Part shown: positions 57,163 to 64,000 of the stretch, piece by piece
Layout of the letters: every line of letters starts with the position of its first letter
How positions within the stretch are numbered: position 1 is the first letter of the stretch
Source: ZC4RG30 sp040508085
GTDB taxonomy: Bacteria; Pseudomonadota; Gammaproteobacteria; Steroidobacterales; Steroidobacteraceae
Assembly (NCBI GenBank): GCA_040508085.1
Contig: JBEVNO010000161.1
Span: 1 to 64,000, forward strand
Length of the DNA: 64,000 nucleotides
Direction: 5' to 3'
Notes under the pieces: generated by a model
Seen by the model: only the letters and a program-made list of their open reading frames with translations
The model's database searches: none
What the model was told of the DNA's origin: nothing
Position numbers and translations under genes: made by a program

Positions 57163-58169
57163 CCGCGCAGGACCTCACACAACGCATCCACATCGCTGTC
57201 GGGCTGATCCCAGGAGATGACGAACCGGGCCGCGTCATTGCGCGGTGCGCCCCAGTCGTAGAAACCGAAGCCGCGCTGGCGCAGGGCTTCCTTCTCCCCG
57301 GGGCGGAACTTGAGGAACACCGAATTGGCCTGCACCGGATACAGCGGCCGCTCGCCGGCGGCCGCCGCGATGCGCAACGCCAGGGCATTGGCGCGCGCCG
57401 CATTCTGCTGGAAGAAATCCCCCTCCATGCAGGCCAGCAACTGCGCCGAGATATAGCGCATCTTCGAGAACAGGTGCGCGGCCCGCTTGCGGCGCAGCGC
57501 GAAGTCCGCAGCGCGCGCCGCATCGAAGAACACCACCGCCTCGGCCGCCAGCGCACCGTTCTTGGTCACGCCGAACGACAGCGCGTCAACGCCGGCCTTC
57601 CAGGTGATATCGGCGGCGGATACGCCCAGCGTGGCAAGGGCGTTGGCAAAGCGCGCCCCATCCATATGCAGGGGCAGCCTGCGCTGCCGGCAAACCGCGG
57701 CGATGGCCGCTATTTCCGCGGCGGTGTACACCGTGCCGCACTCGGTGGCCTGCGTGATGCTGACAGCAGCCGGCTGCACGCTGTGGACCGAAGGCGGGTG
57801 GTCGGCCAGCCAGTCGTCCAGCGTCTGTGCGGCGAGCACGCCGTCGCGGCTCGCCAGTGGCGTCAGGCGCGCGCCACCGCTCTGCAGTTCCACCGCGCCG
57901 CACTCGTCGTGGACGATATGCGCCTGGTCGCTGCACAGGATCTCCCCGTAAGGCGGGGCAAGCGTGGCCAGTGCCAGTGAATTCGCAGCCGTACCCGTGG
58001 CCACGGGAAAAGCCCGCACCGGGTGCGCGAAGTAGTGGCTGAACGCGGCATCCAGACGGCCGGTCCACTCGTCGTTGCCATAGGAGCGGGCCATGCCATG
58101 GTTGGCGGATTCGATGGCGGCCAGCACCTGTGGCGCGGCGGTGGCAGTGTTGTCGCTGTAGAAATGCAT
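57153..58169 (-). CDS. ltaE: Low-specificity L-threonine aldolase
   Basis: The enzyme splits L-threonine or allo-threonine into glycine and acetaldehyde with PLP. The 338-aa protein starts MHFYSDNTATAAPQVL. PLP lysine is K203 in LSFGVTKNGAL; HMDGARFANAL binds the cofactor, and ATGTAANSLAL near residue 58 contacts the phosphate. It resembles the fold-type I aldolases of GntG/LtaE type. It is upstream of tatD in the same transcript. Its placement near thrABC is suggestive, since both act on threonine, but the genes are on opposite strands and separately expressed. Confidence 0.9.
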   Translation of the reverse strand: MHFYSDNTATAAPQVLAAIESANHGMARSYGNDEWTGRLDAAFSHYFAHPVRAFPVATGTAANSLALATLAPPYGEILCSDQAHIVHDECGAVELQSGGARLTPLASRDGVLAAQTLDDWLADHPPSVHSVQPAAVSITQATECGTVYTAAEIAAIAAVCRQRRLPLHMDGARFANALATLGVSAADITWKAGVDALSFGVTKNGALAAEAVVFFDAARAADFALRRKRAAHLFSKMRYISAQLLACMEGDFFQQNAARANALALRIAAAAGERPLYPVQANSVFLKFRPGEKEALRQRGFGFYDWGAPRNDAARFVISWDQPDSDVDALCEVLRGWN

Positions 58170-58236
58170 ACAGGCATGGTAGCAAGCCCCGCAGCGGGTT
58201 CGCCGCGCGCCGCGGGCGGGCTGCTATCATCGACGG

Positions 58237-59007
58237 GTGCACAACCAATTGGACCGGGCCGTGTTGCCACGCCATTCCGGGCAGCTCGCGCTCTGGGACG
58301 AGATCGTTCCGTTGGCGCAGCTGGTCAGCGTGCGCCACAGCCAGCGCGCGCGACGCGTCTCGGTACGCATTGGCGCCACGGGCAGGGTGGAGCTGGTGGT
58401 GCCGCGGGGCGTCTCCGAGCGCCGCGCCTGGGCATTCCTGGAGAGCAGGGCGGAATGGGTGCGCCACCACGTGGCGCGGCGCCGCTCGGCTGCCCCGCCG
58501 TCACAGGCCTTCCCGCCACGCGAACTGTCCCTGCCGCTGCTGGGCGAGAACTGGCGCCTGTTCCAGGCGGGTGGCGCGGGGCGAACGCGCATTGTCGTGG
58601 GCAGCGGCGTGCTCGAGCTGCGTGGCAGCGGTGATCCGGCCGCCTGGCGGCGCTGCCTGCTGCGCTGGCTGAAGCGCAGAGGCGAGCAGGCGCTGGCCCC
58701 CCGGCTGGCCGCTGCCGCCGCTGCCCACGGGTTCCGGTACACGCAGCTGCGGGTGCGCAGCCAGCGCACGCGCTGGGGCAGCTGTTCCACGCGCGGCGTC
58801 ATTTCCCTGAACCTGGCGCTGCTGTTCCAGCCTGAGGACGTGGTGCATTACCTGCTGTGCCATGAGCTCTCGCATACGCGGCACATGAACCACTCGGCGC
58901 GCTTCTGGGACTGCGTCGAAGCCTGCGAACCGCGCTGGCGCGAGCTGGATCGGGCACTGACTGCGGGCTGGCGCCATGTCCCCGCCTGGATCGGGGAAGA
59001 AAAATGA
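58237..59007 (+). CDS. YgjP-type (DUF45) zinc metallopeptidase
   Basis: A 256-aa protein from GTG 58237; an in-frame GTG at 58261 is an alternative. The WLM/DUF45 metallopeptidase motif is complete: TRWGSCSTRGVISLNLAL, then VVHYLLCHELSHTRHMNHS with the HExxH-type HELSH and the third ligand H in NHSARFW. The N-terminal domain (about 20-110) is beta-rich. Substrate unknown; relatives act on proteins in repair or folding. A TATCAT element (58225-58230) lies six bases before the GTG, so the mRNA may be nearly leaderless. It overlaps the dioxygenase gene by 4 bases. Confidence 0.8.
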   Translation: MHNQLDRAVLPRHSGQLALWDEIVPLAQLVSVRHSQRARRVSVRIGATGRVELVVPRGVSERRAWAFLESRAEWVRHHVARRRSAAPPSQAFPPRELSLPLLGENWRLFQAGGAGRTRIVVGSGVLELRGSGDPAAWRRCLLRWLKRRGEQALAPRLAAAAAAHGFRYTQLRVRSQRTRWGSCSTRGVISLNLALLFQPEDVVHYLLCHELSHTRHMNHSARFWDCVEACEPRWRELDRALTAGWRHVPAWIGEEK

Positions 59008-59861
59008 GCGAGCAGCCTGTGAATATCGCCGGCAAGGTGGATCTCAGCAAGGAAGCGGTCCACTGGGACCTGGGCGAATCGCGCTCTTACGGCGACTACC
59101 TGCATCTCACGCAGCTGCTGGGTGCGCAGCTGCCGATCTCCGATGCACATGACGAGACCATGTTCATCGTCGTGCATCACGTGTCGGAACTGTGGATCAA
59201 GCTGTTCCTGCACGAGCTGGATTTCGTGCGCCGCTGCGTGGTGCGCGACGACCTCGATCCCTCGTTCAAGGCGCTGCAGCGGATTACCAAGGTGCAGGCG
59301 CAGCTGTTCAACGTGTGGGAGGTGCTGGCCACCATGACGCCTTCGGACTACAGCAGTTTCCGCAACCTGCTGGGTCGTTCCTCCGGGTTCCAGTCCGCGC
59401 AATATCGCCTGCTGGAATTCGTGCTGGGCAACAAGAACGCCGACACCATCCGCGTCTATCAGCGCGACGCCGTGGACTATGAGCGCCTGCAGCGCGCATT
59501 GCAGGCGCCCAGCCTGTATGACGAAGTGCTGCGGCTGCTGTCACGCCGCGGCTACGGCATTCCGGACGAATTGCTCGACCGCGACTTCTCGCAGCCGCAT
59601 GAGACGAGCAAGGCGGTGACCGGCGCCTGGCTGGGGGTCTACCACAACGCGGAGAAGGACTGGGACCTGTACGAACTGGCCGAGGGGCTGGTGGATCTGG
59701 ATCATCGCTTCCAGCTGTGGCGCTTCCAGCACATGAAGACCGTGGAGCGCATCATCGGCCACAAGCGTGGCACTGGCGGCACAGGCGGAGTCTCGTATCT
59801 CGCCAAGGCACTGGAGCTCAGGTTCTTCCCGGAGCTGTGGCAGGCGAGGACTTCGCTGTGA
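59004..59861 (+). CDS. kynA: Tryptophan 2,3-dioxygenase
   Basis: This haem enzyme opens the indole ring of tryptophan, the first step of the kynurenine pathway. The 285-aa protein is full length. Expected residues are visible: H58 in FIVVHHVSELWIK corresponds to the substrate-contacting His, the proximal haem ligand is the His in RFQHMKTVERIIG, and the glycine-rich GTGGTGG loop near residue 255 covers the substrate. ATGA overlap couples it to the metallopeptidase gene. No kynureninase or formamidase gene is in the window, so the rest of the pathway must lie elsewhere or be absent. Confidence 0.93.
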   Translation: MSEQPVNIAGKVDLSKEAVHWDLGESRSYGDYLHLTQLLGAQLPISDAHDETMFIVVHHVSELWIKLFLHELDFVRRCVVRDDLDPSFKALQRITKVQAQLFNVWEVLATMTPSDYSSFRNLLGRSSGFQSAQYRLLEFVLGNKNADTIRVYQRDAVDYERLQRALQAPSLYDEVLRLLSRRGYGIPDELLDRDFSQPHETSKAVTGAWLGVYHNAEKDWDLYELAEGLVDLDHRFQLWRFQHMKTVERIIGHKRGTGGTGGVSYLAKALELRFFPELWQARTSL

Positions 59862-59877
59862 GCGGCGAGGCCGGCGC

Positions 59878-60534
59878 CTAGCGCCAGAACACGCCCGGGA
59901 TGCCCATGCGTTCCAGCATGGCCTGCATCCGCGGTGTGGGGTTCACGTAGACGGCCTGTTCACAGTGCTGCATGTGGATCAGATCCTCCACGCTGTTGCC
60001 ATAGGCGATCACCGGCAGCCCCGGATGTGCCCTCCGCAGCTGCTGCAACACACGGTCCTTTTCGTGATCGCGGCAGTTCGGCCCCGCCAGCCGCCCATCG
60101 AGGCGGCCGTCCCGCCAGCGGATCGGTGTGCAGAACACTTCATGCGCGCCCAGCAGCCGCGCGATCTCCGGTACGTAGAGGTCGGGGCTTGCCGAGACCA
60201 CCACCACATGATCCCCAGCCCGCAGGTGCTGCTGGAACGCGGCCACGGCTTCGCTGAACAGGCGGGCCGGCACCACCTGCGACGCGTAATCCCGTACCCA
60301 GTCCGCCACGGCGCTGCGCGGCAGGCCGCCCAGCATCAGGCGCAATAGCGACCCCTTGAGCGTGCCCCGACCGATCAGGCGCAGCGTGAACGCCGCGAAG
60401 GGCAGCCCCAGCAGCGGCAATCGCAACCAGCGCAGCGGATGCCGCGCCACCAGCCCCCACACGAAAGGCGGAAAGCTGTCGTGGCGCGTGATCGTGCCGT
60501 CCAGGTCGAACAGCACCAGCCGCCGGGGTGGCAC
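59878..60534 (-). CDS. HAD-IB family phosphatase (SerB/PgpC-like)
   Basis: A 218-aa HAD-superfamily protein. Motif I is D10-L-D12-G-T, motif II the VVVVSASPDLY strand, motif III the lysine in DHEKDRVLQQ, and motif IV the AYGNSVEDLIHM stretch with its Asp. A hydrophobic cap segment (LRLPLLGLPFAAFTLRLIG, residues about 37-57) recalls PgpC, the phosphatidylglycerophosphatase C of Escherichia coli, and could associate with the membrane. Other members dephosphorylate phosphoserine. The exact substrate is open. It converges on kynA with a 16-base gap and precedes acnA's stop by 9 bases. Confidence 0.75.
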   Translation of the reverse strand: MPPRRLVLFDLDGTITRHDSFPPFVWGLVARHPLRWLRLPLLGLPFAAFTLRLIGRGTLKGSLLRLMLGGLPRSAVADWVRDYASQVVPARLFSEAVAAFQQHLRAGDHVVVVSASPDLYVPEIARLLGAHEVFCTPIRWRDGRLDGRLAGPNCRDHEKDRVLQQLRRAHPGLPVIAYGNSVEDLIHMQHCEQAVYVNPTPRMQAMLERMGIPGVFWR

Positions 60535-60543
60535 GCTGCAGCT

Positions 60544-63234
60544 TCAGGCCGCGTGGCTGGTCGTCGCGAGCTGGCGCAGCACGTAGTGCAGGATGCCGCC
60601 GTGGCGGTAGTAGTCGCGCTCCTTGGGCGTGTCGATGCGCACGCGTGCCTCGAAGGCAATGGGTTTGCCACCATCGGCCGTGGCCACCACGCCTACCGTC
60701 TTGCGCGCCGGGTCTGCGCCACCGCTGATGTCGAATGATTCCTTGCCGGTGAGCCCCAGCGACGCAGCATTCTGGCCGGGCAGGAACTGCAGCGGCAGCA
60801 CGCCCATGCCGATCAGGTTGGAGCGGTGGATGCGCTCGAAGCTCTCGGCGATGACTGCCTTCACGCCCAGCAGCATGGTGCCCTTGGCGGCCCAGTCGCG
60901 CGACGAGCCGGAGCCGTATTCCTTGCCCGCAAGGATCACCAGCGGCACGCCCTCTGCCTTGTACATCATGGCCGCATCGAAGATGGACAGCTGCTCGCCG
61001 GAAGGCATGTAAGCCGTGACGCCACCTTCGGTGCCGGGCAGCAGCAGGTTGCGCAGCCGGATATTGGCGAAGGTGCCACGCATCATCACTTCATGGTTGC
61101 CGCGGCGGGCCCCGTACTGGTTGAAATCGGCCGGCTGCACGCCCTGGCTGATGAGGTACTGTGCTGCCGGGCTGGCCTTGGCGATGTTGCCGGCCGGCGA
61201 AATGTGGTCGGTAGTGATGGAATCCCCGAACATGCCCAGCACGCGCGCGCCGACGATGTCGTTGCCACCGGCCGGCTCCATGGTCATCCCATCGAAGTAG
61301 GGCGGATTCTTCACGTAGGTGGATTTGTCGTCCCACGAATAAATCTTGCCTGCCGGCACCTTGATCGCCCGCCAGCGCTCATCGCCGTCGAACACGCCGG
61401 CGTAGCTGCGCTTGAACATCTCGGAAGTGATGAACTGGTGAACATGGTCGGCGACTTCCGCAGGGCTCGGCCAGATGTCCTTCAGGAATACCGGCTGGCC
61501 ATCGGTGCCCGTGCCCAGGGATTCGGTCTGCAGGTCGAAATCCAGCGTGCCGGCCAACGCGTAGGCCACCACCAGCGGCGGCGAGGCCAGGTAGTTCTGC
61601 TTGATCTCCGGATGCACGCGGCCGTCGAAATTGCGGTTGCCCGAGAGCACCGAGCAGCCGATGACATCGCCGGCCTTGATCGCCGCCGAGATCTCCGGCT
61701 TCAGGGGGCCTGAGTTGCCGATGCAGGTCGTGCAGCCATAGCCCACCAGGTTGAAGCCGATACCCGCCAGCTCATCCAGCAGGCTGGCAGCAGCCAGGTA
61801 ATCCGTGACCACGCGCGAGCCTGGAGCGAGGCTGGTCTTGACCCAGGGCTTGGCGGTGAGCCCGGCCTTGCGCGCATTGCGCGCGACCAGGCCCGCCGCC
61901 ATCAGCACGTAGGGGTTCGATGTGTTCGTGCAGCTGGTGATGGCGGCGATGAGCACCGCGCCATCCTTCACTTCGAAGGTGTTGTCCCCGACCGTGGCCA
62001 TGCCGGTGCCGGTGGCGCCGGGGTTCTTCTTGCTGCGCTCGTCGCTCTGCTTGGTGAACGCCGCCTTGTAGGCAGCGCGCGCGGTCTTCACCGGCACGCG
62101 GTCCTGCGGCCGGGACGGGCCCGCGAGGCTCGATTCGACCGTCGACAGGTCCAGTTCGATCACGTCGGTGTAGCTCGCTGGCGTCTGGCCGTTGACGCGC
62201 CACATGCCCTGCGCCTTGGCATAGGCCTCCACCAGCGCCACCTGTTCGGCCGGGCGGCCCGACAGCTTCAGGTAGCGGATGGTTTCCTCGTCGATGGGGA
62301 AGATGGCGCAGGTGCTGCCGAACTCCGGCGACATGTTGCCGATGGTGGCGCGGTCCGCCAGCGGCAGGTTGGCCAGGCCGTCGCCGAAGAACTCGACGAA
62401 CTTGTCGACCACGCCCTTCTTGCGCAGGATCTCGGTGACGGTGAGCACCAGGTCGGTGGCCGTGGCGCCAGGCTGCAGCTGGCCGCTGAGCTTGAAGCCG
62501 ATGACCTGCGGGATGAGCATCGTGACCGGCTGGCCCAGCATGGCGGCTTCTGCCTCGATGCCGCCCACGCCCCAGCCCAGCACGCCCAGGCCGTTGATCA
62601 TCGTGGTATGCGAATCAGTGCCGACGACGGTATCCGGATAGGCCTCGGGGGGCGTGCCTTCCTTGGCGAACACCACGCGGCCCAGGAACTCGAGGTTCAC
62701 CTGGTGCACGATGCCGGTGTTGGGTGGCACTACCTTGAAATTGCGGAACGCACTCTGGCCCCAGCGCAGGAACGAATAGCGTTCGCCGTTGCGCTCGAAC
62801 TCGATGCGGTTGTTGTCGGCCAGCGATTGCGCAGTGCCATATTCATCAACCTGCACCGAGTGGTCGATCACCAGTTCAGCGGGCGCCAGCGGGTTCACTT
62901 TCTCCGCATCGCCGCCCAGCCGCGTGATGGCCTCGCGCATGGCGGCCAGATCCACCACGCAGGGCACGCCGGTGAAATCCTGCATGATGACCCGCGCCGG
63001 GGTGAACGAGATCTCGTAGGAAGGGGCTGCCTTGGCGTCCCAGTCGAGCAGCGCGTTGATGTCCTGGGCAGTGACATTCACGCCGTCCTCGAAGCGCAGC
63101 AGGTTCTCCAGCAGGATCTTCAGCGAGTAGGGCAGCCGCGCGACCTTCTCTGCCGGCAGTGCGGCGAAGCTCCAGATGACATGTTGTTTGCCATCCACGT
63201 CGAGGGTCGTGCGGGCCTGGAAGCTGTCGGTCAT
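60544..63234 (-). CDS. acnA: Aconitate hydratase A
   Basis: AcnA interconverts citrate and isocitrate in the TCA cycle with a [4Fe-4S] cluster. The ATG at 63234 gives 896 aa starting MTDSFQARTTL and has GGAGAAAGGC as RBS; the ATG four codons upstream (63246) is inside that RBS and is rejected. The cluster cysteines are in ITSCTNTSNP and YGCTTCIGNSGP. VVGTDSHTTMINGLGVLGWG (in part) and SRDWAAKGT in the swivelling C-terminal domain are typical of the AcnA/IRP family. It is preceded by mnmA with a hairpin in between. Confidence 0.96.
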   Translation of the reverse strand: MTDSFQARTTLDVDGKQHVIWSFAALPAEKVARLPYSLKILLENLLRFEDGVNVTAQDINALLDWDAKAAPSYEISFTPARVIMQDFTGVPCVVDLAAMREAITRLGGDAEKVNPLAPAELVIDHSVQVDEYGTAQSLADNNRIEFERNGERYSFLRWGQSAFRNFKVVPPNTGIVHQVNLEFLGRVVFAKEGTPPEAYPDTVVGTDSHTTMINGLGVLGWGVGGIEAEAAMLGQPVTMLIPQVIGFKLSGQLQPGATATDLVLTVTEILRKKGVVDKFVEFFGDGLANLPLADRATIGNMSPEFGSTCAIFPIDEETIRYLKLSGRPAEQVALVEAYAKAQGMWRVNGQTPASYTDVIELDLSTVESSLAGPSRPQDRVPVKTARAAYKAAFTKQSDERSKKNPGATGTGMATVGDNTFEVKDGAVLIAAITSCTNTSNPYVLMAAGLVARNARKAGLTAKPWVKTSLAPGSRVVTDYLAAASLLDELAGIGFNLVGYGCTTCIGNSGPLKPEISAAIKAGDVIGCSVLSGNRNFDGRVHPEIKQNYLASPPLVVAYALAGTLDFDLQTESLGTGTDGQPVFLKDIWPSPAEVADHVHQFITSEMFKRSYAGVFDGDERWRAIKVPAGKIYSWDDKSTYVKNPPYFDGMTMEPAGGNDIVGARVLGMFGDSITTDHISPAGNIAKASPAAQYLISQGVQPADFNQYGARRGNHEVMMRGTFANIRLRNLLLPGTEGGVTAYMPSGEQLSIFDAAMMYKAEGVPLVILAGKEYGSGSSRDWAAKGTMLLGVKAVIAESFERIHRSNLIGMGVLPLQFLPGQNAASLGLTGKESFDISGGADPARKTVGVVATADGGKPIAFEARVRIDTPKERDYYRHGGILHYVLRQLATTSHAA

Positions 63235-63244
63235 GCCTTTCTCC

Positions 63245-63268
63245 AAAAACGGTGACGGCCTGGCCGTC
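63245..63268 (-). terminator. Candidate terminator between mnmA and acnA
   Basis: On the minus strand GACGGC (63268-63263) pairs with GCCGTC (63259-63254) around a 3-base loop, then ACCG and TTTTT (63249-63245). It may terminate mnmA; the T-run touches the acnA RBS, so the two signals are unusually close. Confidence 0.5.
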
Positions 63269-63284
63269 GCAAATAATCCCTAAA

Positions 63285-64000
63285 TTATAACTCGGTTTGG
63301 AGGATCACTCCGCCGCCAAGACAGCGCGTACCGCGATAGAGCACCGCAGACTGGCCCGGTGTCACCGCGCGCTGGGCGCTGCGCGGCGCGATGAGCAAGC
63401 CGCCGCCGGCAGCGGGGGTCACCACAGCTGGTTGGTCTTCCTGACGGTAGCGCAGCCGCACGTAGAGGTTATCGGGCGCGTGCGGCGCCGCAGCCAGCCA
63501 GTTGACTTCGCCGGTCAGCAGGCGCTGGCTGAACAGGGCCGGATGGTCCTCGCCCTGTGCGACCACCAGCGTGTTGTCGGCGGCGCGCTTGGCCACCACG
63601 TACCACGGCGCGCCACTGCCGCCCGGCATGCCGCCGATCCCGATGCCGCCGCGCTGGCCCAGGGTGTAGAAGGGCAGCCCGATGTGCTCGCCGATGCGGG
63701 TGCCGGCCACATCGCGTATCGGTCCGGGCGAGTGCGGCACGTACTGCTCGAGGAATTCCCGGAACGGCCGCTCGCCGATGAAGCAGATACCGGTGCTGTC
63801 GCGTTTGGCGGCCACCGGCAGGCCGGCCGCGTGCGCCAGGTCGCGCACCGCCTCCTTGTGCAGTTCGCCCAGTGGCATCAGCACCTGCGCCAGGCTGTCG
63901 CGGCGCACGGCATGCAGGAAATAGGACTGGTCCTTGCCCGGGTCCACACCCTTGTGCAGCTCCGGACCCTCCGGCCCCTGCACGATGCGCGCGTAGTGGC
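63285..64000 (-). CDS. mnmA: tRNA-specific 2-thiouridylase, C-terminal two thirds (cut by window end)
   Basis: MnmA inserts sulfur at C2 of the wobble uridine in tRNA-Lys, -Glu and -Gln. The visible 238 residues continue beyond the window (the frame is open to base 64000), so the start and ATP-binding loop lie outside. Seen here: GKDQSYFLHAV (given in part), the catalytic-cysteine segment AKRDSTGICFIGERPF, HIGLPFYTLGQRGGIGIGG and the C-terminal beta-barrel YRGTRCLGGGVI. The stop TAA is at 63287-63285. Its partner in order, acnA, follows on the same strand. Confidence 0.95.
   Translation of the reverse strand, partial: HYARIVQGPEGPELHKGVDPGKDQSYFLHAVRRDSLAQVLMPLGELHKEAVRDLAHAAGLPVAAKRDSTGICFIGERPFREFLEQYVPHSPGPIRDVAGTRIGEHIGLPFYTLGQRGGIGIGGMPGGSGAPWYVVAKRAADNTLVVAQGEDHPALFSQRLLTGEVNWLAAAPHAPDNLYVRLRYRQEDQPAVVTPAAGGGLLIAPRSAQRAVTPGQSAVLYRGTRCLGGGVILQTEL

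Overview
The window is a contiguous piece of a GC-rich gammaproteobacterial chromosome. Gene order shows this directly: folP-glmM-tpiA-secG-tRNA-Leu(GAG)-nuoA..N, an initiator tRNA linked to rimP-nusA-infB-rbfA-truB-rpsO-pnp, dksA-gluQ, and smc-zipA-ligA (zipA is a gammaproteobacterial gene). Separate nuoC and nuoD, and the abundance of TonB receptors, DUF6152 and DUF1592/DUF1552 proteins, point to a Xanthomonadales/Nevskiales/Steroidobacterales-like lineage. That placement is inference. Coding density is high, many genes overlap by 4 bases, and GTG starts are common.

Layout. 1-2.9 kb: end of folP, glmM, tpiA, secG. 2.9-17.4 kb: tRNA-Leu, then the complete 14-gene nuo operon for proton-pumping NADH:quinone oxidoreductase, preceded by a promoter-like element and a terminator-like leader hairpin. 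17.4-29.1 kb: an accessory region rich in exported proteins. It begins with a SnoaL-like protein and the initiator tRNA (with its own promoter), followed by a tightly packed operon: Tat-exported metallo-beta-lactamase-fold protein, diheme DUF1592-type cytochrome, Tat-exported DUF1552 protein, exported ankyrin protein. After it come a VOC protein, the frameshifted tail of a quinoprotein dehydrogenase, an exported hypothetical, and two paralogous pairs of small exported proteins. 29.1-41.1 kb: the translation/RNA-decay cluster rimP to pnp, interrupted between rbfA and truB by a TonB receptor and a lipoprotein phosphatase. The receptor gene is preceded by four exactly 11-bp-spaced PhoB half-sites.

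41.1-64 kb: phaR, gluQ and dksA on the minus strand; queF; smc-zipA-ligA; a MobA-like nucleotidyltransferase; the threonine operon thrABC running into a NERD-domain membrane protein; tatD and threonine aldolase; a YgjP-type metallopeptidase coupled to tryptophan 2,3-dioxygenase; a HAD phosphatase; aconitase acnA; and mnmA, cut by the window edge.

The two parts most worth following are (a) the four-gene exported redox operon at 18.3-24.6 kb with its decayed quinoprotein neighbour, whose function is unknown, and (b) the apparent phosphate-starvation locus at 34.3-37.5 kb (Pho boxes, TonB receptor, outer-envelope phosphatase). No mobile element, integrase, CRISPR array or rRNA was seen.
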